Source: Candidatus Altimarinota bacterium (GTDB taxonomy: Bacteria; Patescibacteriota; Gracilibacteria; BD1-5; UBA2023). From it: a stretch of DNA of 58,449 bases. The stretch spans positions 1 to 58,449 of the forward strand of contig JABFSX010000017.1 in NCBI GenBank assembly GCA_013268835.1. The letters run 5' to 3'. Shown in pieces: positions 47,762-56,030 of this stretch. The notes beneath the pieces were generated by a model. The model was not told the origin of the DNA and searched no databases. It saw only the letters and a list, made by a program, of their open reading frames with translations. The position numbers and the translations under genes were made by a program. The first letter of the stretch is position 1; each line of letters begins with the position of its first letter.

Positions 47762-48961
47762 ATGAAACGGGTTGTGATCATTGAAGGCTGCGATAACATT
47801 GGTAAGTCCACCCTCGCCACGATACTTCACCAAACACTGAAACATCCAACAACTGTGCGCCACTTTGGTGCACCGGTGTCGAAAGGTGTGAAGGCATTTA
47901 CCGAGCAAATGAAGACGCTTGATCGCGAGATGTGTGGGATTGATGATGGGAGTGACGTTGAGATTTGGGATCGCTCAGTGATCGGTGAAAATGTGTATGG
48001 GCCAATGTATCGTCGCGGTCAATACAGTCATACTGAGTACCACGTCGAATCATCATATGTACTCAAGAATCGTGAGAAGCAGATCTTCCTGATCGTGCTC
48101 TATACTGACGGTGAAATGTTCAAGCGGCTGAAGATCACATCGAAGAAAGATGAAACGTTGATCTACCAGCGACAAGAAGAAGCAGAGGATATCTCGACAA
48201 AGTTCGTGGATGTGGCCACAAACTTGCGACTCAAGCATACGCTCTTCGTGAACTGCGCCAATTACGAGTCATTGAATGATCGCAATAATTACATTCGACG
48301 ACGAGTGTGGGCATGGCTCGAATATAAACGCTATCGGTATGAGATGGCGGAGAATTATTCGCAGACGTTCTTTAATGCCAAGTCAATGGTGTGGGCGCGG
48401 GGAGAAGGGTTTTCTGCAAGGCGCTATGCATGTCGTGAATTTGACAATGGGAAATGCGTGATTGGGAAAGATCATCGACAGCATTGTGAGTTTGGTGAGG
48501 TGTACGATCGGCCAACGTTCGCGTGTGGCGGTACACATAACGTCGATTATGTGTTTGTTGGTGAGGCGCCAGGACATAAAGGTTGTGGGAAGCTTGGCAT
48601 TCCGTTCTTTGGCGATATGTCTGGAAATTTACTGCAAGAGACGTTGGATAGTTGTGGGATATTGCCAACGCGCTACTACATGACAAACACGGTCAAATGC
48701 TGTCCAAAGGATAATAAGTTGCATCTGTATGGTGATCATAGCAAGCTCACGTGTATCAAGCAATTGAGTGCAGAGATGCGGATGATCAAGCGAAAGAATC
48801 CAGAGGCAATGATCGTGGCAATTGGGAAAACTGCGGCGAAAGAACTCAGCCAACTTGGCATTGAGCATCGGATGGTATATCATCCAGCCTATTACCTAAG
48901 AAAAGGGGCTGGTGATGATTTTATAACCGACTTTAGAAAGGTGGTGACGGCATGCCAATGA
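47762..48961 (+). CDS. dNMP kinase fused to family-4-like uracil-DNA glycosylase
   Basis: A 399-aa fusion. Residues 1 to about 200 resemble thymidylate kinase: P-loop EGCDNIGKST and WDRSVIGENVYG (DR motif). Residues about 225-399 match family 4 uracil-DNA glycosylase: VGEAPGHKG, GIPFFGDMSGNLLQ, YMTNTVKCCPKDN and HPAYYLRKG. Cys in YACREFDNGKC and the following FACGG could hold the Fe-S cluster of this family. A kinase acting on a modified dNMP plus a glycosylase that clears uracil would fit the neighbouring ThyA-like and glycosyltransferase genes. Confidence 0.85.
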   Translation: MKRVVIIEGCDNIGKSTLATILHQTLKHPTTVRHFGAPVSKGVKAFTEQMKTLDREMCGIDDGSDVEIWDRSVIGENVYGPMYRRGQYSHTEYHVESSYVLKNREKQIFLIVLYTDGEMFKRLKITSKKDETLIYQRQEEAEDISTKFVDVATNLRLKHTLFVNCANYESLNDRNNYIRRRVWAWLEYKRYRYEMAENYSQTFFNAKSMVWARGEGFSARRYACREFDNGKCVIGKDHRQHCEFGEVYDRPTFACGGTHNVDYVFVGEAPGHKGCGKLGIPFFGDMSGNLLQETLDSCGILPTRYYMTNTVKCCPKDNKLHLYGDHSKLTCIKQLSAEMRMIKRKNPEAMIVAIGKTAAKELSQLGIEHRMVYHPAYYLRKGAGDDFITDFRKVVTACQ

Positions 48962-49851
48962 CATTTCCATTGACATACATGAAAACGTTTGACGCACTGA
49001 TGCAGTCGGAAGACGTCACGTTTTCATGTCGTGGAATGAAGATGTGGAAAGAATTTGTGGCGTATCAATCGGTCATTGTTGTGAGGAATGAGCGCATCGG
49101 GGTCTTTTCACATCGATCGCATCGGGTGACACCGATTCGTTTTGTATTGGCTGAACTGTGCTGGATCTTGGCTGGGCGCTTTGATCTTAAGAGTATTGCA
49201 TCGTATAATAAAGCCATGCTGCACTATTCTGATGATGATGAGAACATTCATGGCTCATATGGCTTACGGTTGGATGGACAATTGTCAACGATCGTTGATC
49301 GGTTGCACGCCGACATCTTTACACGACAAGCCTGTGCGGCAATCTTCGATCGGACAGATTGCCTCTACACTGATAAAACACACATGCCGTGCAATGTCTT
49401 TCTACAATTTTTGTATCGGCCATCTGGATTGTGTTTGCACGTGACATCGAGATCGTCAGATTTTGCGACAGGCTTTTCGATTGACACCATCCATTGGCAA
49501 GCGCTCTTGATTATGGTTGCAAATGAGTTAACGTCGCGGTTAGGTGAAGTGATCGTGCCATCGAAAATATATTATAATCTTGGTTCGCTCCACGTCTATG
49601 CGGCAGATCGAGACGTGATGACGCAGTGGGTCGTGTATGATCGTGCAGCACCAGCGATCGAAACCTATGGGTACGATCTGACGCTGAGGCTTGGCTTAAC
49701 CGATGCCATTCAACGTGCAAAGGATTATTTCAAAGAGGATTTGTCAGTGGAAGAGCTTGGTGATATTCTCATGTTGGATGACATGTCGATGATCAATGTG
49801 AACACGATGCACAAGATTTTCTTGGCGCATCGTAATAAGTTGGTTAGGTAA
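48952..49851 (+). CDS. ThyA-family dCMP hydroxymethylase-like enzyme
   Basis: A 299-aa ThyA-fold protein. Landmarks align with E. coli ThyA at fixed spacing: Cys147 (MPCNVFLQF) for C146, R167 and D170 (RSSD) for R166 and D169, H214/Y216 (SLHVY) for H207/Y209, E68 for E58. The base-reading Asn177 is Asp178 here (TGFSIDTIHW). That Asn-to-Asp change is what distinguishes dCMP hydroxymethylases such as T4 gp42 from thymidylate synthases. It should act on dCMP, giving 5-hydroxymethyl- or 5-methyl-dCMP. Overlaps the kinase gene by 10 nt. Confidence 0.8.
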   Translation: MPMTFPLTYMKTFDALMQSEDVTFSCRGMKMWKEFVAYQSVIVVRNERIGVFSHRSHRVTPIRFVLAELCWILAGRFDLKSIASYNKAMLHYSDDDENIHGSYGLRLDGQLSTIVDRLHADIFTRQACAAIFDRTDCLYTDKTHMPCNVFLQFLYRPSGLCLHVTSRSSDFATGFSIDTIHWQALLIMVANELTSRLGEVIVPSKIYYNLGSLHVYAADRDVMTQWVVYDRAAPAIETYGYDLTLRLGLTDAIQRAKDYFKEDLSVEELGDILMLDDMSMINVNTMHKIFLAHRNKLVR

Positions 49852-49853
49852 AT

Positions 49854-50213
49854 ATGATCATTATACATGCAATTGATCGTGAGCCGTACAAGATAGTCTT
49901 TCATGCATCATCGACTGAAGTTGACGTTATCGATCGCTTTTCGTTGTCGTCAGTGATCGAGTCCATTTCACCTGGATTTGTTGAGGTATTGATGGCTGAT
50001 CAGCTTATATATAAAGGACTATATCGATGGTTTGCGGAAGGCAGCTTGGACTTTGCACTGACGCCATACATGCCATTTACAATTCGCTGTCAAGCATTTT
50101 ATAAAATACCATTTCATGGGAAATATTTGCTTGAATTTCGGCGAGCTAATGGCAAGATCATTGAGTTAATGTATAACAATCAATTTGATTTTATGGCGCG
50201 TGAGAGGGAGTAA
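49854..50213 (+). CDS. Hypothetical protein in modification module
   Basis: A 119-aa beta-rich protein with YKIVFHASSTEVDVIDRF and IPFHGKYLLEFRRANGK. It lies between the two ThyA-fold genes and overlaps the second by 1 nt. No family recognised; may be a partner protein. Confidence 0.5.
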   Translation: MIIIHAIDREPYKIVFHASSTEVDVIDRFSLSSVIESISPGFVEVLMADQLIYKGLYRWFAEGSLDFALTPYMPFTIRCQAFYKIPFHGKYLLEFRRANGKIIELMYNNQFDFMARERE

Positions 50214-50797
50214 TGGAAGTCTGGAAACATAAACAACTCAAGTCGATGGATCATTTCTGTTACGCGGTCGAAAACATGCATCCAGGTGAAGAGTTGCTGG
50301 TGCAATATGCGCCAGATGACGTGACGTTGGATTTGATCAAAGCCTTTAAGAAAGCGTTTCCATGGCATTATAGCGATACGCAACGCTCATATACGCAACA
50401 TAAATTGCGACCACATGGCAATCGTGGTAAGACAACAGACTTTGCCTACGCCAATCGCGCGATGCGGCATTTTGGGTATGATCAGTTCGATGAGCATCAA
50501 CGGAAACCAAACAAACTCATTTGCTTATGGGATCCATCATTGATCGGTGATAATTTCGGCCAACATAATCCATGCCTGGTGATGGTGAAGTTTAAAAGAA
50601 GGGAGAAGCATTTGGACATGGTTGCGGTCTTTCGGAAGAGGGATCTTTGCCGACGGATGATCGGGAACATGGTCTTTTTGTCGTTGTGGCTCAATGAAAA
50701 TGCAGTATTGAGGAAGTTGAAACCGGGATTGATTACGGATTTTTCAATGGAGACGCAGTGGAAGAAAGAAGATGTGAAGCTCTTGAGAGGGAAATGA
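50213..50797 (+). CDS. Shortened ThyA-fold protein keeping Asn
   Basis: A 194-aa protein. Cys121 (HNPCLVMVKF), R141 and D144 (VFRKRD) and N152 (IGNMVFLSL) have exactly the ThyA spacing (C to R 20, R to D 3, D to N 8). It is about 70 residues shorter than ThyA and otherwise diverged. Keeping Asn suggests a dUMP-type substrate, or a structural partner of the Asp-type enzyme two genes upstream. Assignment rests on this spacing and the surrounding pattern. Confidence 0.6.
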   Translation: MEVWKHKQLKSMDHFCYAVENMHPGEELLVQYAPDDVTLDLIKAFKKAFPWHYSDTQRSYTQHKLRPHGNRGKTTDFAYANRAMRHFGYDQFDEHQRKPNKLICLWDPSLIGDNFGQHNPCLVMVKFKRREKHLDMVAVFRKRDLCRRMIGNMVFLSLWLNENAVLRKLKPGLITDFSMETQWKKEDVKLLRGK

Positions 50798-50798
50798 A

Positions 50799-51041
50799 AT
50801 GAGCGCAATTAAAAGAATATGGATGACACAGCATGAAGCCGGATTATTTACAATGTCAATGGAAAGTAATCATGTAGTGCCAGAGTATTTACAATTACAT
50901 GTTGAATCGACCTATCCATCTTCTCGTGTGACGAAACGGCCACGACATGTTGTGCTTGTGAAGTTACTGAGTGAGCATGACCTTATAAAAGTCCGCGATG
51001 CAATTGATCGATTTTTGGTAGAATTGAGGGATGATCAATGA
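50799..51041 (+). CDS. Small hypothetical protein in modification module
   Basis: An 80-aa soluble protein (VPEYLQLHVESTYPSSR) that overlaps the glycosyltransferase start by 4 nt. Unrecognised. Confidence 0.5.
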   Translation: MSAIKRIWMTQHEAGLFTMSMESNHVVPEYLQLHVESTYPSSRVTKRPRHVVLVKLLSEHDLIKVRDAIDRFLVELRDDQ

Positions 51042-52033
51042 GAATCTTATTGACTGGGATGACGAACATGCAGCAGAATCGGATTAAGAAACGCGTGTAC
51101 AACACATCGATTAATGCGCTGTATCATGCATTGACAGCGGCAAAGCATACAGTCGAATGGCGACGGTTGGAGTTCGATGAGCAAGGTCTTGATAAGCAAT
51201 ACGCGTTGATCATTATCGGTCTTGGCACTATGAGTGAGTTTAGCTGTACAGCACTCTACGAAACATTGCTCGCAACACAGTACGATAACGTTGTGTATTA
51301 CGTCAATGATTGGAAGGCCAATATGACGTTGAAATTGCTACGTGATGGCGATATCTTTCGAGAGTTTGTGTTACGGAATAATACTGGCAAGTATTTACAT
51401 CGCAACGCATTGAATCTGACATGGCGTAAACGCATTGAACGTCGTCGTCAACAGATGTTTCGGTTCGGTGATAATTTGTTGGGGCCGTTCTTTTCATGGG
51501 GTGATCGAACAATCATTACAGATGGCACACCATTTAAGTATATCTTGGAATTCAATCCATCGAGCTTCTATCTCAATCGATGGAAACGAGAGATCGAGAT
51601 TCCAGCGAAGAAAAAGAAACAGTGGGTGTATGGCGCACTGGCGGACTACGCTAAGTGGCACACACGGCTGAATCTCAGCTGGCCAGTTCTCGCCTACAAT
51701 AAAAAGACGTTCATCCCAGAAGTTGAACTGATAGAAAAGTACGAGGAATCGTACGGCATGCTAATGCCAAAGTACAAGGCATCTGGCAGTGGTTGGTGGA
51801 GAGCGCGCTATTGTCATGCGATGCTCTGTGAGAATGTCATCTATGCCGATCCAACGGAGTTTGACGGATCTGTGAAAGAGTTGTATCAGCCAGTTGAGAT
51901 CATTGAGGGCTTATCGACTGCGTATCTCAAGAACTTTGCCGCATCACAAAAAGAGCGCATCATGAAGCTGACCCCGAAATGGGATCATGTAGTTGACAGT
52001 ATCAATGAAATTGTAATGGAGTATGCAAAATGA
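51038..52033 (+). CDS. GT-B-like glycosyltransferase, possibly DNA-base directed
   Basis: A 331-aa protein with a Rossmann-like N-terminus (RILLTGMTNM, ALIIIGLGTMSEF, NVVYYVNDWKANMT) and a second half with KQWVYGALADYAKWH and SGWWRARYCHAMLCENVIYA, the place where GT-B enzymes bind the sugar nucleotide. Layout and size recall T4 beta-glucosyltransferase, but no clear sequence match is claimed. Its place after two ThyA-fold genes and a dNMP kinase suggests it glycosylates hydroxymethylated bases in viral DNA. Confidence 0.6.
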   Translation: MRILLTGMTNMQQNRIKKRVYNTSINALYHALTAAKHTVEWRRLEFDEQGLDKQYALIIIGLGTMSEFSCTALYETLLATQYDNVVYYVNDWKANMTLKLLRDGDIFREFVLRNNTGKYLHRNALNLTWRKRIERRRQQMFRFGDNLLGPFFSWGDRTIITDGTPFKYILEFNPSSFYLNRWKREIEIPAKKKKQWVYGALADYAKWHTRLNLSWPVLAYNKKTFIPEVELIEKYEESYGMLMPKYKASGSGWWRARYCHAMLCENVIYADPTEFDGSVKELYQPVEIIEGLSTAYLKNFAASQKERIMKLTPKWDHVVDSINEIVMEYAK

Positions 52034-52233
52034 CAAACATCTATACGGCAAGTATTGAATGTATTGGCATTAGAGAGTGTGGATTACCTGGATACGCAGA
52101 TGTCGTGTTAGGTGTACCATTGTCAACGAAGTCAACGATTGTTGTCAATGGCACATGTGCGAGGTTTAAAGAGGGCAAACGGTATCTCGTGACCATTTCC
52201 GAATTAGAAGAGGAGAGAAATACAATGTTATGA
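52030..52233 (+). CDS. Small beta-rich protein
   Basis: A 67-aa protein (ASIECIGIRECGLPGYADVV) overlapping both neighbours by 4 nt. Unrecognised. Confidence 0.5.
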   Translation: MTNIYTASIECIGIRECGLPGYADVVLGVPLSTKSTIVVNGTCARFKEGKRYLVTISELEEERNTML

Positions 52234-52367
52234 GTGAGTTAATCGCATTCATTGGTGTTGTGTGTATCATGGTTGGTGGATGGATGATTTCGCCTGGTGT
52301 TGGTGTCATGACGATTGGCATTGTGATGCTCTTTGCGTGTGCGTATTTTGGAGCAGAAGGAAGTTGA
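52230..52367 (+). CDS. 45-aa two-TM protein
   Basis: From ATG 52230, ATGA overlap: hydrophobic stretches LIAFIGVVCIMVGGW and GVMTIGIVMLFACAYF. Small membrane protein of unknown role. Confidence 0.5.
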   Translation: MSELIAFIGVVCIMVGGWMISPGVGVMTIGIVMLFACAYFGAEGS

Positions 52368-52378
52368 AGAGAGATTGA

Positions 52379-52576
52379 ATGAACAATTCATTACGATTGC
52401 CATGGGCAGTTATGTACGATGAATACCATAATGGGGAGAAGTTCGTTAATAAGATTGTTGATTGTGACAATCGAGAAGTTGTTGAAACTGATTGTGGTGT
52501 CTATCCTCCTTCTTCCGAGCAAGCAGAAGCAATTGTGACGGCAGTGAACGTCTATTTTAGGAATCATTATGAATAA
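52379..52576 (+). CDS. Small hypothetical protein
   Basis: A 65-aa protein (KFVNKIVDCDNREVVETDCG, SSEQAEAIVTAVNVYF) of a type often seen in phages, function unknown. Overlaps the deaminase by 8 nt. Confidence 0.5.
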   Translation: MNNSLRLPWAVMYDEYHNGEKFVNKIVDCDNREVVETDCGVYPPSSEQAEAIVTAVNVYFRNHYE

Positions 52577-53042
52577 CCGTATTAACCCACAATATTGGTT
52601 GCGGATCGCAAGAGAAGTGGCAAAGGCATCGACATGTAAGGCCAATGTTGGGTGCGTGTTGGTGCATAAGAAGATGATCGTTGGCATTGGCTATGTTGGG
52701 AGCATTCATGGTGATGGGCATTGTGATGCTGATGGCCATATCAATGTACCAGCAGAGTATCGAGGTGAAGGTGGTGAGACATGCATTCGGACCATTCATG
52801 CAGAGGTGAATGCGATTTTAAAATGCCATGTACGAGGGTCGGCAGAAGATGGCTTTATTGAATGTTATTCCACGCATCAACCATGTTGTGAGTGTTTGAA
52901 GTTGCTCTTGCAAATTGGTGTCCACAACATGTATTATATTGAGGCGTACGCGGATGCGAGACGTGATCGTTACATTGAGGAAGCGATTACGCGAGGATGG
53001 TGGAATAAAATACATCTGCGGCAGATTATGATGGAGTCATGA
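52569..53042 (+). CDS. dCMP/deoxycytidylate deaminase family protein
   Basis: A 157-aa zinc-dependent deaminase. Zinc and proton-shuttle motif TIHAEVNAI, and Cys pair QPCCECLKLLL. KANVGCVLVHKKMIVGIGY is the usual start. Converts dCMP to dUMP, feeding ThyX; it could also lower unmodified dCMP. Neighbouring genes suit this. Confidence 0.88.
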   Translation: MNNRINPQYWLRIAREVAKASTCKANVGCVLVHKKMIVGIGYVGSIHGDGHCDADGHINVPAEYRGEGGETCIRTIHAEVNAILKCHVRGSAEDGFIECYSTHQPCCECLKLLLQIGVHNMYYIEAYADARRDRYIEEAITRGWWNKIHLRQIMMES

Positions 53043-53230
53043 TGAAATCAGCGTATTATCGAGTGTTCCATAATGAGACGCACGTCGAAACGACAAATGG
53101 TGCACCAACGCTATTGGTCGATTCAGAACCATATTTGTCAGTAAAGAAAACAGCGACAGGAAAATTGGTCATGTATTTTTATTTCAAATCAGGCAATTTA
53201 TGGATGAATCGGCCGAGAATCAAGGAGTAG
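53039..53230 (+). CDS. Small hypothetical protein
   Basis: A 63-aa beta-rich protein (ATGA overlap). A phage protein with no assigned role. Confidence 0.5.
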   Translation: MMKSAYYRVFHNETHVETTNGAPTLLVDSEPYLSVKKTATGKLVMYFYFKSGNLWMNRPRIKE

Positions 53231-53233
53231 CAA

Positions 53234-53425
53234 ATGGCTAAAGAATTTACATGCGAAAGTTGCATGCACTATCATCCGCCGAAATTTAGTATCATTGGCC
53301 AATGTCGACGGCATCCTCCAAAAGTTTTCGTACTCCCACAGTCGACGCCATCAAAGTTTCCAGAAGTCAGCACAAATGATTGGTGCAGCGAGTACGCAAA
53401 AGAAATGCCTGGAACAAAACGATGA
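53234..53425 (+). CDS. Small Cys-cluster protein
   Basis: A 63-aa protein with FTCESCMHYH, GQCRRHPP and DWCSEY. This four-Cys arrangement is frequent in phage and bacterial mini-proteins and probably binds zinc or iron. Overlaps the polymerase start. Confidence 0.65.
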   Translation: MAKEFTCESCMHYHPPKFSIIGQCRRHPPKVFVLPQSTPSKFPEVSTNDWCSEYAKEMPGTKR

Positions 53426-55233
53426 TGACAAACCGAGATCGATGCTGCGCCTTTGACACCGAATTTAGTAACCGCAAGGAGCCGTTCATTGCAACGACAT
53501 GTGATTGGCGGTTGGAGGCGGCGCTCTACAACTGTCACAAAGAACGTGAGATTGGCAAACTTAAGGCCATTCTCGAAGATCCAACCATTACGAAGATTGC
53601 CTTTCCGTATACGGTCGATGCGCACGTGGTCAAGAAGCTTGGTATTCGGTGCAAAGGACCATGGGAAGATCCACTCATTGCTGGGACATTGCTGGATGAG
53701 AACTTCGCCCGGCGTAAAGGGCTGAAGGCAATGGCAAAGTATTACCTCAAGTCCGAGACGCTTGGTGCTAAGAAGCTGACCAGATACAAGAAGATTTACA
53801 AGAAGAAGGCGGAGAAGAAAGGCATTGAGTTCGACTATTCGCAGATTCCAAAGTTCGTAATGAAGCCGTATGCGACGGAAGACGCGATTTTCACTGAGAA
53901 GTTATGGTATTTGTTTCGTGAGCCGATCAAGCAATTTGATCGCATCTATCAGATGGAAAAGAAGGTGGCAGCGATCATTCTGAAGATGCAAGAAATTGGA
54001 ATGATCGTTGATCGGAAGTTTTGTCGGAAGCAATCGAAGATCTATACGAAAGATATCGTGGTCGTGGAAGCTGAGATTGAGGCCATCCTCAAGAAAGAAG
54101 GCATTGCGATGCCACCGAAGCTCAGTCCACAAGCAATGGGCAAGATTTTCCATAAAATGAAGATGCCATTGCCAGTCAATGAGAAAGGCAATATCTCGAC
54201 AGAAAGTAAGTTCATTGCGCAATATGATGCAATTCCGTTGGTTAATCGACTCCTCCTCTGGAGGTTCTTGAAGAAACAGAAAGGAACATATTTTGACCCG
54301 CTTTGGAAAAGATACACGACGAGAGAAGACTGGACAGCAATGTTTTTCTTGTTCAGCTCTGGTGCGCGAACTGGAAGAACTTCAGCTGAACTTATCCAAA
54401 CGATTCCAAGACCTGATGAGTCTCGAACGGCTCATGCGCCGAAGCTTGCTCGCAAAGCATTCATTCCTCGCCGCGGGTATGTCTTCCTTGCTGTTGACTA
54501 TAAAGCGCTCCAAATGCGAATCTTCTTCCACTACGCCAAAGCGAAAGCGCTCATCAAAAAAGTAAAAGATGGATGGGATCCTCATGATGCTGCGTGTCAG
54601 TTGTTGTTTGGACAAGTCGAGAAGGAGCTGCGGAAAGATACGAAGAACATTCAGTTTGGGATTGTTTTTGGGATGGGTATTACCAAGCTAATTCGCTCAT
54701 TGCAAAATAGCAAGGCGAAGAAGTCGATGTCGCAGTTGGATGCCCGCACCATTTTGGATAAATACTATTCGATCGTGCCAGTCAAAGAGTTCAATCGTGA
54801 ATGTACGTCGCAGTTGTATCAAGAAGGCAAGTTGTCGTTGAAGTTTGAGTCGCCACTCATGGATTTTCATCGTGAATATAGAGTGCCACAAGAGATGGCG
54901 TATAAAGGACCGAACGTTTTGATTCAAGGCACAGAAGCCTACGTTGTCAAGACCGCCATGATTCGTTGCGATCAGCTGATCACACAAAGTGGAATGGATG
55001 TGAACATGTTGATGTGCGTACATGACGAGCTCCTCTTTGAAGTCAATGAAAAAGAACCATTACCATTGATCATCAAAGAAATTAAAAAGGCAATGGATGA
55101 TCATGTGACATTGTCGATTCCGTTAGAGGTGGATGCGAAAGTGTCGAGGGAAAATTGGGGATCAGTTGTTGAATGGGAGAAAGTCAAGCATCAGTATCAG
55201 AGGAGGAAACTGCATGCGGTTAGCGTTGGCTGA
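53422..55233 (+). CDS. polA: Family A DNA polymerase with 3'-5' exonuclease
   Basis: A 603-aa replicative Pol I-type enzyme without the 5' nuclease. Exo I CAFDTEF, Exo II near KIAFPYTVDAHVV and Exo III YATEDAIFTEK are intact. Polymerase motif A is AVDYKALQMR, where the usual DYSQIELR Glu (steric gate E710) is Gln (codon 54511-54513). Motif B is KDTKNIQFGIVFG, with F at the Y766 position. Motif C is CVHDELLFEV. It may be adapted to modified nucleotides; this is inference. Start 53422 overlaps the preceding stop. Confidence 0.93.
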   Translation: MMTNRDRCCAFDTEFSNRKEPFIATTCDWRLEAALYNCHKEREIGKLKAILEDPTITKIAFPYTVDAHVVKKLGIRCKGPWEDPLIAGTLLDENFARRKGLKAMAKYYLKSETLGAKKLTRYKKIYKKKAEKKGIEFDYSQIPKFVMKPYATEDAIFTEKLWYLFREPIKQFDRIYQMEKKVAAIILKMQEIGMIVDRKFCRKQSKIYTKDIVVVEAEIEAILKKEGIAMPPKLSPQAMGKIFHKMKMPLPVNEKGNISTESKFIAQYDAIPLVNRLLLWRFLKKQKGTYFDPLWKRYTTREDWTAMFFLFSSGARTGRTSAELIQTIPRPDESRTAHAPKLARKAFIPRRGYVFLAVDYKALQMRIFFHYAKAKALIKKVKDGWDPHDAACQLLFGQVEKELRKDTKNIQFGIVFGMGITKLIRSLQNSKAKKSMSQLDARTILDKYYSIVPVKEFNRECTSQLYQEGKLSLKFESPLMDFHREYRVPQEMAYKGPNVLIQGTEAYVVKTAMIRCDQLITQSGMDVNMLMCVHDELLFEVNEKEPLPLIIKEIKKAMDDHVTLSIPLEVDAKVSRENWGSVVEWEKVKHQYQRRKLHAVSVG

Positions 55234-55399
55234 TGAGATCGAATGTGTTACACGTAACATATGTCCATTCTGTAAGTCGTCAAATGTTCAAGATGAAGTA
55301 CTACGGACAGCGCTTGATAGTTATTGCAATGACTGTAACGCAGCATGGTCACAATATAAAGATGGCAAAATCTGCATCTGGAAGGTAGGTGATCGATGA
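55214..55399 (+). CDS. Zinc-ribbon mini-protein
   Basis: A 61-aa protein from ATG 55214 with AGGAGG upstream. CPFCKSSN and YCNDCNAAW form a Cys4 ribbon. Small phage Lar-like or DNA-binding type. Overlaps the polymerase end. Confidence 0.65.
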   Translation: MRLALADEIECVTRNICPFCKSSNVQDEVLRTALDSYCNDCNAAWSQYKDGKICIWKVGDR

Positions 55400-55836
55400 G
55401 TATGTGGAGTGATATTGTAACCTTTCACAATAAGTTTGAAATCCCACAAGCTAAGACGCCAACGTTAAATGTGGCAGAAGGCCTCATGGATTTTCGTGTA
55501 AAGTTCATGAAAGAAGAGTTGGATGAATTTGTTGAAGCGCTATTGGTGAACGATCGTGTGCAAGCGTTCGATGCATTGCTTGATCTTGTCTATGTCGCAA
55601 TGGGCACAGCATACATTTGCCGGTTTCCATGGGAACGTGGATGGCAGATCGTGCAAGAAGCCAATGTGACAAAGCAACGAGTGAAATGTGCAGAAGACTC
55701 AAAACGAGGATCGAAGTATGATGTTGTGAAACCTGAAGGATGGGTCGCGCCAGATCGTGAACTTGAGTTGATCTTGGAATTATACGAGATTCAAATTCGG
55801 AAATCGGAATTGAAATTTGAGGAGCCAATACCATGA
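55396..55836 (+). CDS. MazG-like NTP pyrophosphohydrolase
   Basis: A 146-aa all-alpha NTP pyrophosphatase. FMKEELDEFVEAL (ExxE), then AFDALLDLVYVAMGTAY (ExxD-like second metal motif). Hydrolyses (d)NTPs; in phages it cleans the nucleotide pool or lowers alarmones. Overlaps its neighbours by 4 nt. Confidence 0.8.
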   Translation: MSMWSDIVTFHNKFEIPQAKTPTLNVAEGLMDFRVKFMKEELDEFVEALLVNDRVQAFDALLDLVYVAMGTAYICRFPWERGWQIVQEANVTKQRVKCAEDSKRGSKYDVVKPEGWVAPDRELELILELYEIQIRKSELKFEEPIP

Positions 55837-56030
55837 GCAAAGGTCATGAGGCATTTTTAGCATTGCGTGGAGAATTGTTTGATGTGCGAGTGATACATCT
55901 CAATAATCCGGCAGCAAACATAGTTGATGCAGAATTCTTGTCGAAGATGATCGAGCATATTGAAGCGCGATTGACAAAGATTGAAGACATGGTAAATGAG
56001 TTTCCACCGTCCGATTATGAGGAACTATGA
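55833..56030 (+). CDS. Small hypothetical protein
   Basis: A 65-aa helical protein with an acidic end. Coupled by 4-nt overlaps to its neighbours. Unrecognised. Confidence 0.5.
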   Translation: MSKGHEAFLALRGELFDVRVIHLNNPAANIVDAEFLSKMIEHIEARLTKIEDMVNEFPPSDYEEL

